Source: Neelides folsomi
Taxonomy: Eukaryota > Arthropoda > Collembola > Neelipleona > Neelidae
Assembly (NCBI GenBank): GCA_034687125.1
Contig: JAQGBZ010000182.1
Span: forward strand, 59,372-123,371
Direction of reading: 5' to 3'
Length of the DNA: 64,000 bases
Each line of letters opens with the position of its first letter. Positions within the stretch are counted from its first letter, which is position 1. Positions 42,032-54,910 of the stretch are shown piece after piece. The notes below the pieces were generated by a model. It was not told the DNA's origin. It saw nothing but the letters and a program-made list of their open reading frames with translations, and ran no database searches. The position numbers and the translations under genes are program-made.

Positions 42032-43857
42032 TGTGTTTAAACTTGAAAAAGTTTAACCACTACAGCTTTATTGCTCACTTCACTGGTTGATATTAGAGTC
42101 GGGTTTTAATTCTCATGTATGTAGTAAGTATTAACTATGTGGAAAATGTAGATACTAACCATATTTTAAGTATTTGGCTGAAAATTGTCTATGTCAATTT
42201 GTATGTGAAGCAGAAATTTTTTGGATTTCGGTGGTTAGATGGGCCAATTTTCAATTGTCTCGATACCATTTATCTAAACAAAAACTGGACTTAACGTGGT
42301 GAAGTGACAAATACCGACTATAATAATTAATACATAAAAGGTAAATTGCCTCAAGTGCAATAATGCATTCCGCATTCCATTCAATTGCTAAAAGTATCGT
42401 AGTTTTTGGGTTTTTCTCAACTTCTTTCTTTCTGTTCATCCTACAAATTTTCAACTTCAATTATTTAAAATGATAATTAAAATGTACCTTACACTTGTGT
42501 TTAATTAACCAAGAATAATTTCAAGTACTTAACAATGCTTTAATGCGTATGATTTTATTAATATTACATGATATTATGTTTGTGATTTATTGTCAGTAGG
42601 TAAAGTAAAAATACATAATATTTACATACTTATTTCTAACAATAAGCATACCATATATGTAAACATGTAAATTTTAATAGTGTTCAAACCTTGCATTATT
42701 ATAAAGAGTCATTAAAGAAATACATCGTAAATCGTTTGATTATTAATAAGTAAAACTTAACAATACTCATTTCATTTTATTTAATAATCGTTGTGAATTT
42801 GATTGTAAAAAAGTAGGGATGTAACGAATACGAATATTCGCTTCGTTTCAATTTTACTATTCGGCGAACACTTTTTTCTCGTAATTTTATTATATAATAC
42901 TGCATTTTCGGTGAATAATTTACCATGTATCTCTATTAAAGTTCTTAATCAACCTTATAAATACAAGAAAATATCTTCGACAATTGAATTTGGTAGATTT
43001 TTAGCAATCTCACTATACTAATCATGATTTCATTAAATAATTTTAGCAAATTAATCAATTATCTCGTACAAATCGTAACTAGAACCAATACATTTCCTTT
43101 AATGTCTTCACTTGTAATTTTAAAGACAATATTTCTCACGTAGGTATTTGTAATTTTTAAACGATTTAGTATAACTATACCTTAACATTCACTATAATCC
43201 CTCATAATTTAAATTCTTATTTAAGAAGAATAAATAACCAATGTTAGCAATCACTCCTTAATTTTGCATGTCACACACCTATAATAAATTATGAAATTGT
43301 TGAGTGTGTACACTATTCCCTAAGCTTTGACTACTACAGTAGGTATTCAACTTTACAAAATGAATGTAGGATATATTACAAGTCGAAAGACAAGGTTAAA
43401 TAAATAATTGATTTGAAATTTCAATTTTTCATTCACAATCCACTCATACTCCTCATAATTCATAATAATTGTATTACATATTTCTATAATGAAGATGCTG
43501 TAGAGAATACTGTAGACGCTATTATAATTTTTTTTAATTAAGAGATTGGGAGAAATGACATGAATTGAAGACACCTCATAGTAATTTAGGTTAATATGAT
43601 TCGAGTGTAGGAGGATTGAAGTGTTGAAAAGAGTGGGTGGTATTCATGATTGTAGGTGAGTCGGTCCCGTTAAGGACGAGACGGCGGTCAAGAGTGAATG
43701 ATGAGAACGAGTTTTTATAGGTAAATATCTATAACAATGCATATATCCGCAATGCAACATACCGACTTATATGGACATATTTATGTGTATGTTCTCTTTC
43801 TCTAACTTTTCGTATTGAATCGCAGATTAATGTGAGTAATTGTCCTGTGACATCGTC
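42032..43857. other. AT-rich intergenic spacer
   Basis: 1.8 kb between the CCDC102-like gene and the protease homologue, both on the plus strand. It must contain the 3' untranslated region of the first and the promoter of the second. Apart from a slightly less AT-rich patch at 43600-43700, I see no structure. Confidence 0.55.
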
Positions 43858-45955
43858 ATGCTTCGCACTATAATTTTCCTTATTATTGCTTCAACCAGCT
43901 TCTCACTAGAAAAAGAAATTAAAGTCAACAAGGGGAAAAGTGGTAAGCTATAAACTGTCAATTTTATAATTTAATCAACTTTAAAGAGTAACTCTAAAGA
44001 GTAATTAATAAATATAGTTATATTATAAAATATTTTCAGGAGAGCCTTTGGATCCTTGCATGAAATGTGGAGGAAATTCTGTTTGTACGAACAGAAACGA
44101 ATGTCTTTGTCCTGACGGATTCGCAGGAGATCCTGAAGAATTTTGCTACAAAAAATGCAAGAAAGCAATGGATTGTCCTTTACACCAAATGTGTTCTGAT
44201 TTCTTTTGCAGAGAAGCTTGTCCACCAATCACTGAATCTGAAGTAGGTATTTAGTTTAATATTTATTTACCTATAAAATTGTAATGCGTATTCTACTAGG
44301 GACTTGAAATAACTTGCGAAGATCCATTCGGATTTGAACACAAGTGTGATGAAGGAGGTGTGAATGGAACAAGAGCATTTTTTCAATGCAAGAAATTTTA
44401 TAAAAATGATGCATCACTCGGATCGGGACAAAAATTCCAAGAAGCTGTTTGCGTTGCAGAGGATCGAAAATGGTTTCATTTGAACTCTTTAACAGCTTGC
44501 ACTGTCGGTCTGATTTATCAAACTTATATCAAATTCAAATTACATAAAATTCAATTAAGTATGAACTAAAGACATATCCAATATATTGGTAACATAATAA
44601 TTTATGTTTAACACCTTATGTAGATTGTGGTTTACTTAACCGGAGTAAAAGTAGAAATAAACGAGGTAAAGGACGTGGGAAATTAACAAGGCATTGGCCA
44701 TGGCATGGGTCTTTGTTTCAAAATGATTCTGGAATTTTTTTACCGCCTTGCGGAGCGACGCTCATTTCTAAAAACGTCGCAATGACGGTCTATTGATAAT
44801 CCTTATATCATTTTAATCAACATTTAATTTAATACTTATCATATTTAATATTTAATTTGATGCGTTTATGCAGGCTGCTATATGCGTATCAAACATTGAC
44901 GGCGAATTATTTCCAGTTGAAAATTTTAAAATTGTATTTGGATCAGCATATAACGACTTTAATCTTATGAAAAAAGAAAAATCTGCTCAGATTTTCAGTG
45001 TAATATGATTAAATACAAAAGGATTAAAAGGTATTCTTGTAGTTAACATAAGATTTACCTTTTATTTATTTATGGTTTTACAGGTTAAAGATGTAGTTGT
45101 TCCTGGATCATATAGTAATGTAAATTACTATTCTGACATAGCTCTAATACGATTATCATCTTCAGTTGTTCAAACAGATTTTGTTCGACCTGTTTGTATT
45201 CCTAAATACGACGTTGGACTCGGAACGGTTGGAATTTCTCCAGGAACTACAGGATATGTAATTTTCGTATTTGCTTATACCTACAATTTATGCGATTTAT
45301 AAAGTGAGTGCGAGTGATATTAACCATAAATATAATTTATTCCGCAGAGCGTTTATGGGCATGACAAATATGAAAAAGGAAAATTTACCTTTGATCAAAA
45401 AGAATTAAAACTTGAGTATCTGGATAAAAAGTCGTGTTTGGAACATGGAGATAGCTTACCTAATGACTCGCAATTCTGTTCACAAAATATTGTATATGGT
45501 AATATATTAAATTCCTTAGGATATTTCCTCGTATTTTATTTTATACAAATTGGAAGTATATTTTATATAATAAAATTCCTGTATAGAAAACTCTGTTTGC
45601 AACGATAATATTGGGAATGGGTTTTTCATTCCAAATCAAGACAACTTTTTTGAGAACCGCTTCGTTATTCATGTAACTCAAAATTAACAATAATAATATA
45701 GAGTGCCTACATAAATAAATTATATGTTCAGACAACTAATGGAACAATAAACTTTGTATTGGCCTAACTAATCTTAATTAATAGGGGATTGTAAGCTTTG
45801 CTGGAAAAGATGGCCCAGCTTGTACTCCTACAGGAACTCAAATTATGACCAACGTTGCACATTATTCACTCTGGATTCAAAGTGTAATCGATAGATTTCA
45901 AAGGGTAAATGATTTCTATGCTAAAAATTTCACGCATTTTCACAAAATCAATTAA
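43858..45955 (+). CDS. Secreted serine protease homologue with EGF-like and Cys-rich modules; catalytic residues lost
   Basis: Exons: 43858-43942, 44040-44242, 44300-44507, 44624-44787, 44874-44999, 45084-45257, 45348-45498, 45587-45672 and 45785-45904, with an in-frame stop at 45953-45955 if the last exon is not spliced. This gives 439 residues to RFQR, plus 16 if read through. A signal peptide (MLRTIIFLIIASTSFS) is followed by an EGF-like Cys-rich module (CMKCGGNSVCTNRNECLC...), a CCP-like module (CEDPFGFEHKCDEG...AVCVAEDRKW...TAC), then DCGLLN and a chymotrypsin-fold domain (HWPWHGSLF, CGATLISKNVAMTAAIC, DIALIRL, GIVSFAG). The catalytic His is Ile (MTAAIC), the Asp is kept, and the GDSGGP region reads CNDNIGNGF, so Ser is missing. 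This makes it a non-catalytic homologue. Its layout recalls modular serine proteases that act upstream in Toll/melanisation cascades; a regulatory role is inference. Confidence 0.85.
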
Positions 45956-45975
45956 GTTTAAAATCATTCTAATTT

Positions 45976-47295
45976 ATGAAGAACTATCCTGATCTTGATG
46001 ACCAATCTAACTTTGAACTTCGGAGCCTAATTCCAGAAGTTCCATTTGAGCATTTTGGACCAGAAGGTTCTTACGAGTCATTCTTCTTCCCACCATCATT
46101 TGAAGGAGAATCTAACGTCACAAAAATATATCTAAAAAACATTAAAATCCCAAATCCTTATTTGCGAGATTCAATTGGAAACTTGACTTCACTCCGTTCT
46201 ATAATACTTGAAAACATCATTTTGGATCGAGATGTTGAACTTGGCAGAGAAGAAGTTTTATTTCTACCAAACTTAAATCAATTCGTGTACTTGTATCCTG
46301 ACAGAATTTCATCACTCTCAAGAATGACCCCGTCTTGGCACAGGGAACTCAAGAGGTCAAAGCAACATCTAAAATCTCTTCTCTTTTTTGTTAAATACGA
46401 AGATGAGCCGACTTGGGACATTGAGAATATTTATGATCTCAATATTGACATTTTGATTGGAAATTCAATGAAATTACTTGAAATTAACCACGAAAAGGCC
46501 ATTTTCACATCCAGGTTTACATTTGCAGAAGAATTGATTAAAAAAACCAAGTCAATTTCAAAACTATCAATTTCCTCTTCGACTCTTGACCCAAAATCAC
46601 TTCCAGCCAACGTCCGTGTGCTGAATCTTAATAAAATCGTGATGAATTGGAACAAGCTAGAAAAATACTTTAAGAATTCCGGGGCTAATGAGCATTTAAC
46701 TGATCTTTACTATTATCCCTCATATCGAGCACCACTTGTTCCAATGACAGAGCAACTCCCCCAGAGTTTGAAAAACTTATCATTCACTGGAGCGACTCTC
46801 GAATTCAACTTTCCTCAACATATTAAACGACCTTTCACTCTCGAAACTTTAACACTCAACAATTGCAAAATTAGGAATTTGAAAAACTTCGAGTCAAGTT
46901 ATTCTCAATTGTTCAATGCTAGGAGATTGGCTGTTTTTGTCGAAGACTCAATGGAATCTTACGAGAGAGATGATCAAGATGACTTCATTCCAACTTATGC
47001 ACTTCTCAAGAATATCATTTCTACTGATCCGGATTGGGTTTACATTGATAGCTTCGACTGGCAAGGGAATAAAATGGATGAGGAGCATTCAGCCGAAGAT
47101 CAACATTTACAGGTGAAAAAAGAAGTTGTGGAATTTTTAAACGCTGCAGGAATCGGATTTGGTGAAAAACGGTTCAAGTTGGTTAAAAAGAAGAGTGGGA
47201 AATGGGAAGGAAAATCACTTTCCAAATCCGAAAGACTTGCCTTAAAGTTCCTACTTTCCGGAGAGCACGCATTTCATTTGGGTTATAAAATATGA
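45976..47295 (+). CDS. Intronless leucine-rich-repeat-like protein (possibly fused to the upstream gene)
   Basis: A 439-codon uninterrupted ORF starts 20 nt after the possible stop of the protease homologue. No firm family match. Irregular leucine-rich repeats are visible: LTSLRSIILENIIL, LPNLNQFVYLYP, VRVLNLNKIVM, LPQSLKNLSFTGATL, TLETLTLNNCKIRNL. They suggest an LRR solenoid like that of F-box/LRR proteins, but no F-box is seen. Starting at its own ATG (45976) it has no signal peptide and only one Cys, which suits a cytosolic protein. Alternatively the upstream exon splices (AGG|GTAAAT to a weak ATGAAG|AAC acceptor, a 74-nt intron) directly into this frame, giving one secreted chain of about 877 residues. 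The frame does continue in phase. The gap leaves no room for an ordinary terminator and promoter, so fusion, bicistronic transcript or trans-splicing must be considered. Confidence 0.6.
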   Translation: MKNYPDLDDQSNFELRSLIPEVPFEHFGPEGSYESFFFPPSFEGESNVTKIYLKNIKIPNPYLRDSIGNLTSLRSIILENIILDRDVELGREEVLFLPNLNQFVYLYPDRISSLSRMTPSWHRELKRSKQHLKSLLFFVKYEDEPTWDIENIYDLNIDILIGNSMKLLEINHEKAIFTSRFTFAEELIKKTKSISKLSISSSTLDPKSLPANVRVLNLNKIVMNWNKLEKYFKNSGANEHLTDLYYYPSYRAPLVPMTEQLPQSLKNLSFTGATLEFNFPQHIKRPFTLETLTLNNCKIRNLKNFESSYSQLFNARRLAVFVEDSMESYERDDQDDFIPTYALLKNIISTDPDWVYIDSFDWQGNKMDEEHSAEDQHLQVKKEVVEFLNAAGIGFGEKRFKLVKKKSGKWEGKSLSKSERLALKFLLSGEHAFHLGYKI

Positions 47296-50200
47296 TTTAT
47301 TTGAAATTCCAATTATTTTAAAATGAAATATTATTAACGAAACAACGATTAACTAAAATATGACATTTATTATGTAATATGTAGTAACTTAATGTATGTA
47401 GGTAATATATAGAAGTATTAATTTATTTATTTTATAATAATGTATAATTAAAGGCAATTCAAATATTGTACAATATTCGTATTGTATAGTTATAAATAAG
47501 CCTACTAAATACATTGATGTAATTTAAAAGGGACAAATCTGCTCTTGTATTTTGATAATTTGAATAAAAGTCATAAACTCATTAATATAAAGAAGGTCAT
47601 GTATCATATCATAAATCATATCTATGAAATAGATGAAAGGTTTGCAAAATTAATAACTAATAAATACATACAACTTTATGCAATATTTGAGAAAAATGAA
47701 ATGAAATGAGGCGTGTCAGAGGATGTCAGAGTTCATGAAATCCGAAAGAATATATATTTCCTCTCCTTTTCGGTTCGGAAATTTCTTCCTTGTTTGTTTC
47801 CAAGTGTGTCCATGTGAGAGGGCAAGCGGGCATCTGGTCGGGGGGCAATTAAGGGCCATAAATAGCCGTTCCACTTCCGCACTCTGCCCTTTAGGGCCTT
47901 AAACACGTGTGCGTGTGGTCAGTCGCGAGTGACTCGTGCCGGCTTGTGCCATTATTTACAATCGACGGCCAGGGGGTTGAGACGACGAAGAACAGAATGG
48001 ACACCATCCGTAGCTCATGCATAGATAAATATGCATTCTTTCAACCTCGGAGCGGAATGTCTTAAATAGTCTCCATTTACATGTATACGAATGAATGTGC
48101 CAGTCCTCTACTGACAACTGTATCGCGGTAGTACATCTTTCTTTCCTCCAATTTCTACCCGTGTGTTTGGGAAACCATCTGACTCTTCCCACTGACGAAC
48201 TGACGACGAATGCAACTTCCAAATTTCAGGCAAATCCATCGGCTCCTCTCTAAATAAGCTCAATCGCTGGGTAAACTTTGATGTTCACATCAATGTTGTT
48301 TGTAGGCTCATGGGAGGAAACCATAATTTAATCCATCTCCCTTTTTTGACATGCGATTAGAAGGTGGGTTTGGAAAAGGGAATGTTTGTTTTGATAGTAA
48401 AAGTGAGTCTCGTGCCTTGAGCCACGCCGCCCGCCATCGAAGATCAACAGATCTCCTTCATTCACCTTTGAGCCCTGCTAGTGGTCTGAGAAGGGGGGAG
48501 TCGGCAGTGGCTGCTAAATTTAGGCGAAGACAACTAACGCATCTTTCAAGACCGCATATTTATCCTTCCCCCCTTCGTCTCCGCCCATATCAGCTCAATA
48601 GTGTCCTTATTAGAAAGGTTCTTTTACTTAGAGACTTCTTTCATATAAGGACCCTTACTGTAACCATAAGGAACACATCAGGATAAGGGAGTACTGAAGG
48701 GGGTTGCTTATTTGCGCATTTCTTCATACCGTCCTAACCCCGTCTGAGGAATTGAGTATAGCAATTCCTCAAATGGTTTAATGAGGTTCCTTCAGGGTGA
48801 GTGGAACCGCTTTGGTCGGATATTTTTCTTATTGTGCAGGATTCCTCACCACACGTCTCTTCAGCTCTCAAATGGATAATGAATGCGCTTGGGAAGGTGA
48901 AGGACTGAATGACTCGAATTCCCAATGGACGCTGTTCCAGAGAATCTATTTATTCATTCCAAGACTCCAGATGTGAGCGAACATCTTCCTTGTGAGCAAA
49001 CCTGAGAAGAGACGTGAGGCTCGGATGTGAGCATACCTAATATAATATACATTCAATCTTACATGTAATATACATATATTATCTGCTAGATATAGGAACC
49101 AACGGCGGCACGTTCAGCTCACCAGTGGCTCATTTACCAAAGATCGTAAAATATGAAAAGGTATGTATAACTGGATGTGCAGTATGGTAACTCTCTGCAC
49201 ACTTGTATGATGTTGAATGTATGTGTATGTGTTAAATGCTCGAGTCTTATTGGCTTATTCTTTAGAGTAAAGTTGAGGTTTTCTGAGTTCAATGTTCAAT
49301 CCCACTATGAGAAAATGATGGAATGTATGGAGGAAGTTTGGGAGGATGAGCCTCCCATATGATAATAAACGGTTTAAGAAAGAAGAGACAAGTGGCAGTA
49401 CGGCACAGGAAGTTTACAATTTTCAGGCATCAAATACCATTTTGTTGAACGAACGTCAACCAGACTCATATCATTGGATAAATTTTGAGGGAAGGGATTG
49501 ATATCCAATGGATGAACCTTTAGAGAAAGTCGATGACTTACCTTATACTCATCTTACATACAATTTTCTCATATTGATTATACTATAAGTTATAAATATT
49601 TATATTAACTTATAATCTACTATGTAATACACTTATAATATGTGTATGTGTATTTTAAATGTGTAACTTACTGATATATGAAGTGATTCCATATTTCAGA
49701 AAATGCCTTCAACCCTTTCTGCTCCTATTCCATCACGTATCATCTTTATCGAGAGATAATTTATTGCCTAAATAAGATAATAAATCCGGATCCCAGACCT
49801 CACTCATCTTCCATTCATTCTACGTATATTCCAGAAGATCCGTTTGAAACACAAACAGAAACTTGTTCATCGGGATCACGTTCCTGAATGAAAACCAGAG
49901 CTCCCTGTTAAACTTTTTTTAAATTAAACAACGATTTTTAATAACAAGTAATAACAAGTTGTACAGATTGTTGTAAATTATAAATAATATTTGTATGTAT
50001 ATATTTTTTATATTATTAAATGCAAAAAATAGTATATTTACAAATATTCTAGTACTTATGTGTACATATTATGTAATTATGTACATATAATTACGTTCTT
50101 ATGTATGCTTAACTGTACATCCATTAAGTATCTGACCTGTACACTTATAATCATATAAATACTTAAATTGGTATGTAAGATCTAATACACACATTATGCA

Positions 50201-52882
50201 GATAAATATCGTACAGATGCCCATAAAGATTTTGGAAATGAATTTTTGCTTAAATTGATTTTAAATGGTTGGATCCATTGAGAAGTTTGTATTTATGTAA
50301 ATAAAAGTGAAGTATGACCATGAATTCATGAAATATGTTGAAATGTTATATGATATGCATTATGGAAAGAGTGAAAGAGATTATGGGGGGTTTAAAAAGT
50401 AATTTGAAATCGTGTTTAAGTTAAAATATGTTGAATATTGTTTTTCACGTCTCTTTAAGCATACGAGTGACTTATTTGTTTTCGGCTTTCAACTGAGGAT
50501 TCTCTGGGCTTCATTTTGGCATATTTTCAAGAACCTCCAGTGTTTCTCTCTGATTGAAGTAAATTCTGTTTTTGCATCACTCGAGTGAAGGAGTCATTAT
50601 GAAGAGAAATGGGCTCAGCTTCGCCATCAAAGTTCCAAGAAATACTTCATGGAGCAGGGCCAGGAAAACCACTTGAGACTCGATACAGGTGTCTGAGTTT
50701 AAAAATATTTGAGAGGAGAAAGAAATTGGAAAGGAAGTCAATTGAGATTCCATTCAACCACAAGTTAGAAGCTTTGCAACAAGAATTTCCCGTAGAGGGA
50801 TTGATCCACAGATTCCTTGATCCCTCAAGGAAAGACATTTTCGAATTGAACAATGTGCGTCACAAAGTGGTCTCTGTTCCAACCCATTAATCATTCCACC
50901 CCATTTTGAGAGAAGGAGAGAAGTCAGGATTAGAAAAACAATTATTCTTCTATACTCTACATTATATAAGATGTAAAGAGAATAACTAGAAGTGAACATT
51001 GTTTAAAAAATAGATCGAGGACCTGGGTGGCAAACCCACAAGAACCACTTTCTTAATCTTCAAAATAAAAAGACTAACTTTAAAGCATCAGTTATTTATA
51101 ACAACGATGAAATTGAAAAGGATAAACCATTGAGAATAAAAATGAATGAATGGATAATTTAATAATTTCACATATTGAAACACTGACGTACAAACTCACT
51201 TTTAAAATCTCATACAAAACCACGTTGAGTCCGGGCAAGGACGATGAATAAAAAGACACTGTGAGACACCGAGAGAGTTGAACTTTTAAGGGACTCTCAT
51301 ATAACAATATAGCATGACAGCTCTATGAGCTATGACTATATTACTCAAACCATATTGAACAGTCATTTCATTCATAAGAGTTATATCTTTTCCTTCAAAG
51401 TATAACCACATTGCATACATCGATGTGTAAGATGCGTCCAGATGCACCCTTATTCCAAGAACCCGTGCTGTCTATACATGTCTAATATCCTATCCACATT
51501 GAGCCTTCAATATACAAAATACTTTGAAGAGACCAGAAAACACAACACGATGGTACATACGTGCGAACATGTTCGTCTCAAAGGTTCTGCTTTGTATGGA
51601 TGAATGTTAAGGAACCAGATGTTATCAAGTGTGGAATCCGGATATAACATCAAACATCCTAAACTTCCCCTTCACCATCTCAGATCGGAATACAATTTTT
51701 AAAAACCAAATCCGCTCCATACCTTTCAAAGAAGGAAATCATAACATTCACCAAGCATTCTCACGAGCACAATGTGAACCTATGCTTTGGGAATTCACGA
51801 CTTTCCCCTTTGTCCAAGTAAAAGTTCAAACCTGGATTTCTCTCCTATACTTGAATCCCTCTTGGTGTCTCAATATCATTATTGTCAATATGGAGAGTGA
51901 CAAATTGTAATCTATGAAGCATGTACTATGGATCGGAAGGATTGTTAAATGTAAACAACTACATAATATTGTCAATACATAATTGTCATACGGAAGGGAT
52001 ACTTTTGGAAGAATACTATACAAGAAGAATTCTTTAATTATAACTTTAATAGAGATTTCCTAGCCTAGTTTATTGTAAATGATTAAGCTAATAATATATT
52101 GGCATGTTTTGAGCTTTAAACATTTATTGAGAAAGAGAAAGAAGTGAGCGTGGGGAATAAATAAACAGAATGGGATCATTAATTAATTTTGTTGATGGAT
52201 AGCTTTTCCTCTCACTATGAGTTACATGCACAGATAGTGAGATCCGTAGTTTAGGTCTAACAATATTCCGGTGGTTTAAAGTTTGAAGGAGCTTGAGGAT
52301 CTTGGAGGGCTGTCGGTGGGTGAAGGTAGAGAATTCTCCCTTCCTCAGACTGGTTGCTAAATTTACAATCCCGACTCTCACTTCCGTTCTGTTGGGGGGA
52401 AGTGAGTGATGGGCGCTGGAGGGACCCAACAAGGTAGCGGTCCCCTCCTCCTCACAAGGAGCCGGAGGAGATCACCCGAGTTATTTTCGGAGACCCGTCT
52501 CCTTCTTACCAGTGTAGTCAGTGGCTGCCGCGGAAGTCGGTCCATGCTCCCGGCCCCACAAATTCTCAAGAACCACCGACTACCCACCTTAAATCTATTC
52601 AAAACACCAAATCAAAGCCAAGTGTTCGTTTTTTCTAGCCAAACTTTTATGCGTCAATACTCAATTTTTACCAAAGAATATTAATCCTTAGAGTGCCAAT
52701 TACTTTAATTGTTTCGGTGTTAGTTCACAATAATTAATAAAAAACCCATTAGAGTACTCGGGGAGTATTGCGATTTTGCGGAAGGGAAGGGTAAACCTCT
52801 TACGTCAAAACAAGGAAAGGGTTGCGGGGGGAAAAGGGTTAAATTGTTCTTAAATAGAAGTGGCTAATTAAATCAAGTTACA
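47296..52882. other. 5.6-kb gene-poor region upstream of the scratch-like gene
   Basis: It begins with AT-rich 3' flank of the LRR-like gene (candidate AATAAA near 47562). GC-richer islands follow at about 47.7-49.0 kb, 49.7-49.9 kb and 52.1-52.6 kb. They contain CCCGCC-, CTCTTC- and GAGA-type words, like the islands near the pebbled-like gene. A 93-codon ORF at 50609-50890 has no family similarity. The block at 52.3-52.6 kb, 300 bp before the scratch-like start codon, is the best candidate for its promoter. Confidence 0.45.
52380..52580 (+). promoter_or_regulatory. GC-rich block just upstream of the scratch-like gene, candidate promoter
   Basis: A compact GC-rich segment (GGGACCCAACAAGG, GGAGCCGGAGG, GCCGCGGAAG words) stands out from AT-rich surroundings about 300 bp before the start codon. 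Its position and composition suggest a core promoter or proximal enhancer. No start site could be placed. Confidence 0.3.
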
Positions 52883-54910
52883 ATGCCTAAAGCCTTTCTA
52901 TTCACTCATAAACGATACGACCTGTATCATCTGAACGTGCCAAAAGTGTTCATCAAGAATGAGGAGGAGGGCGGGAGGAGAAATGACGAACATTTTCCCT
53001 CCCCGCCTCCTTCTGGCCTCCCGCCAGCCCAAACTCTTCCCATTGACGTCAAACCGAATGCCCGGGATGAAGGAATTCTGGTCATTGACCACGATGAGAA
53101 AATCTCTTACTCTGACGAGCCTGTCAATCTTTCCATTAAAAAGATTGACCTATTCAACCTTACTCAACTCGCCGAGGTTAGTTTCGTTTTTTATATGGAC
53201 GGATGCTTCTGGTAAAGTTATATTCTCGTTCCCTATTTGAATCTGCTAAGATCATTATTAAATGTTTTTCATTGGCTCCACTTGAAACCGTGGCTGCTCA
53301 GTGTGTATTCAAGTATTTGGCTCGGCCCGTCTTTATAATTATACAGATGCTAAATAATAAATGACTTTTATATTAAAAAGTAAAGATAATAAAATGCCAA
53401 TTTATATGTAATGAAATGAAATGAAAGAAATTAGGTATGTCCGACATAGAGTTTAAAGAGCATTTAAAAAATTGAACCTACAGTATGATTTAATTACTTA
53501 CCTAATTATCTTTAAATTACTTAGGTATATACATTTTGTAAGTCTGTAGTAAACTAATAACGCTGAAACTTTTATATATTCACAATCAGTAGTATTTTAT
53601 ACCTTTATATGTACTTGGCAAATATTTAGACTCGGTTGAAATATTACCTACTAAATTATAAGTAATATTGCATTTTAATTTTAAGAGTAAAACTTGCTTT
53701 ATAAGCTCGGCAGAACACGATGACAAAGTGATAAATGGGAGACTTGTGCCCAAAAACTTTAATGGCAATGTGTTTAAATATGGAATATTTGTGAATGTAA
53801 AGGTGAGTTTGGCTGCTGCGGCGGGTCTTTGCCTGTCTCCAACTCCGCCCTCGAGTTCTCCACGTTCAATTTCCTCGTCCCTCTCGTCATCGTCTGAGGG
53901 GGAGTCTAAGGGAATTGGAAGTCACTCCGTCCGTCACGCGTGTTCGGAGTGTGGGAAGGGGTTTAGCACGCTGAGTAATTTGGCTCGCCACCGGCAAACA
54001 CACCGGTCCCCCGACGACTCGACAGCTGTCAAGAAATGTCCGCACTGTGACAAGGCCTACGTCTCCGTCCCTGCTTTCTCCATGCATCTCCGAACTCATA
54101 ACCAAGTATGCTATTTATACAACCTAACCTCTTCATGTACCAATAGATAAATTCCTTTGTGCGATTCTTTCATTCTCTCTATAATGAACACATACTACAG
54201 ATACATTCATCTGAGATATTTACATAAACTTTACTAGAATTACAAATCTCGTGTTTCCTCATTTAGTTGATGGAAAGAACGTTAATATAAATGTTATCAA
54301 GTTACTTTTATGCACCGAATCTGTATTTTATTTTTAGTTACATTTTCATTCATTCCTTTACAATGTATTCTCTGATTTTTAAAGGGTTGTAAGTGTCATT
54401 ATTGTGGAAAAGGATTCTCAAGGCCTTGGCTTCTTCAGGGGCACATTCGGACTCATACAGGTTACCTAATTACATATTTTGAACAGTATAATATAAAAAT
54501 GACATATATTGTATTATAATTATAATGTACTTACATAATTATTAAAGGTATTTTAGTTATATAATAATGCGATTACTTTAATGTTAGATTATTAAATGAT
54601 TATGAAGATCTCTCAAACAGTTGTTTTAGCTTGTTTGTTTTATGCAGGAGAGAAGCCTTTCAAGTGTGGGATCTGTGGGAAAGCCTTTGCTGACAAATCA
54701 AATCTCCGAGCTCACACACAAACACATTCAAGTGAGAAGCCCTTCGTCTGTGCCCGGTGCGGAAAAACATTCGCTCTCAAGTCATACCTTTGTAAACACA
54801 TTGAATCATCTTGTATGAGAAGTCAAGGAGGAACACGGAAGAAAATGCCATTCAGTCTCTCTCCCTCGAGTCCGATTCCCCTCAGTCCTTCCACTGACAA
54901 GTCAGAATAG
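52883..54910 (+). CDS. scrt: Scratch-family zinc-finger transcriptional repressor
   Basis: Neuronal repressor of the Snail/Scratch superfamily, binding E-box DNA (CAGGTG type). Exons: 52883-53176, 53803-54105, 54385-54460 and 54648-54910 (stop included), 311 residues. The first residues [12 protein letters not shown] form a SNAG-type repression domain (family consensus MPRSFLVKK). A CtBP-type motif, PVNLS, is at residues 80-84. A Ser-rich linker leads to five fingers: [84 protein letters not shown], and a last C2HC finger [32 protein letters not shown] and [14 protein letters not shown] favour Scratch over Snail. The acceptor at 53803 (AAAG|GTGAG) is weak but keeps the frame. It stands alone in a gene-poor domain, as expected for a developmental regulator. 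Confidence 0.88.
53177..53802 (+). other. First intron of the scratch-like gene
   Basis: AT-rich 626-nt intron with donor GAG|GTTAGT and a weak acceptor. An in-frame open stretch runs back from the second exon to 53668, but it shows no conserved residues and I treat it as intronic. Confidence 0.5.

Noticed and set aside
50609-50890. 93-codon plus-strand ORF with ATG start
   Set aside because: Charged and superficially protein-like, but there is no family match, no neighbouring exons and it lies alone in non-coding DNA. It could be kept as a very weak small-protein candidate.
53668-53802. In-frame extension upstream of the second scratch exon
   Set aside because: It has no conserved residues, would break the link from the first exon, and the AAAG acceptor at 53803 joins both exons in phase.
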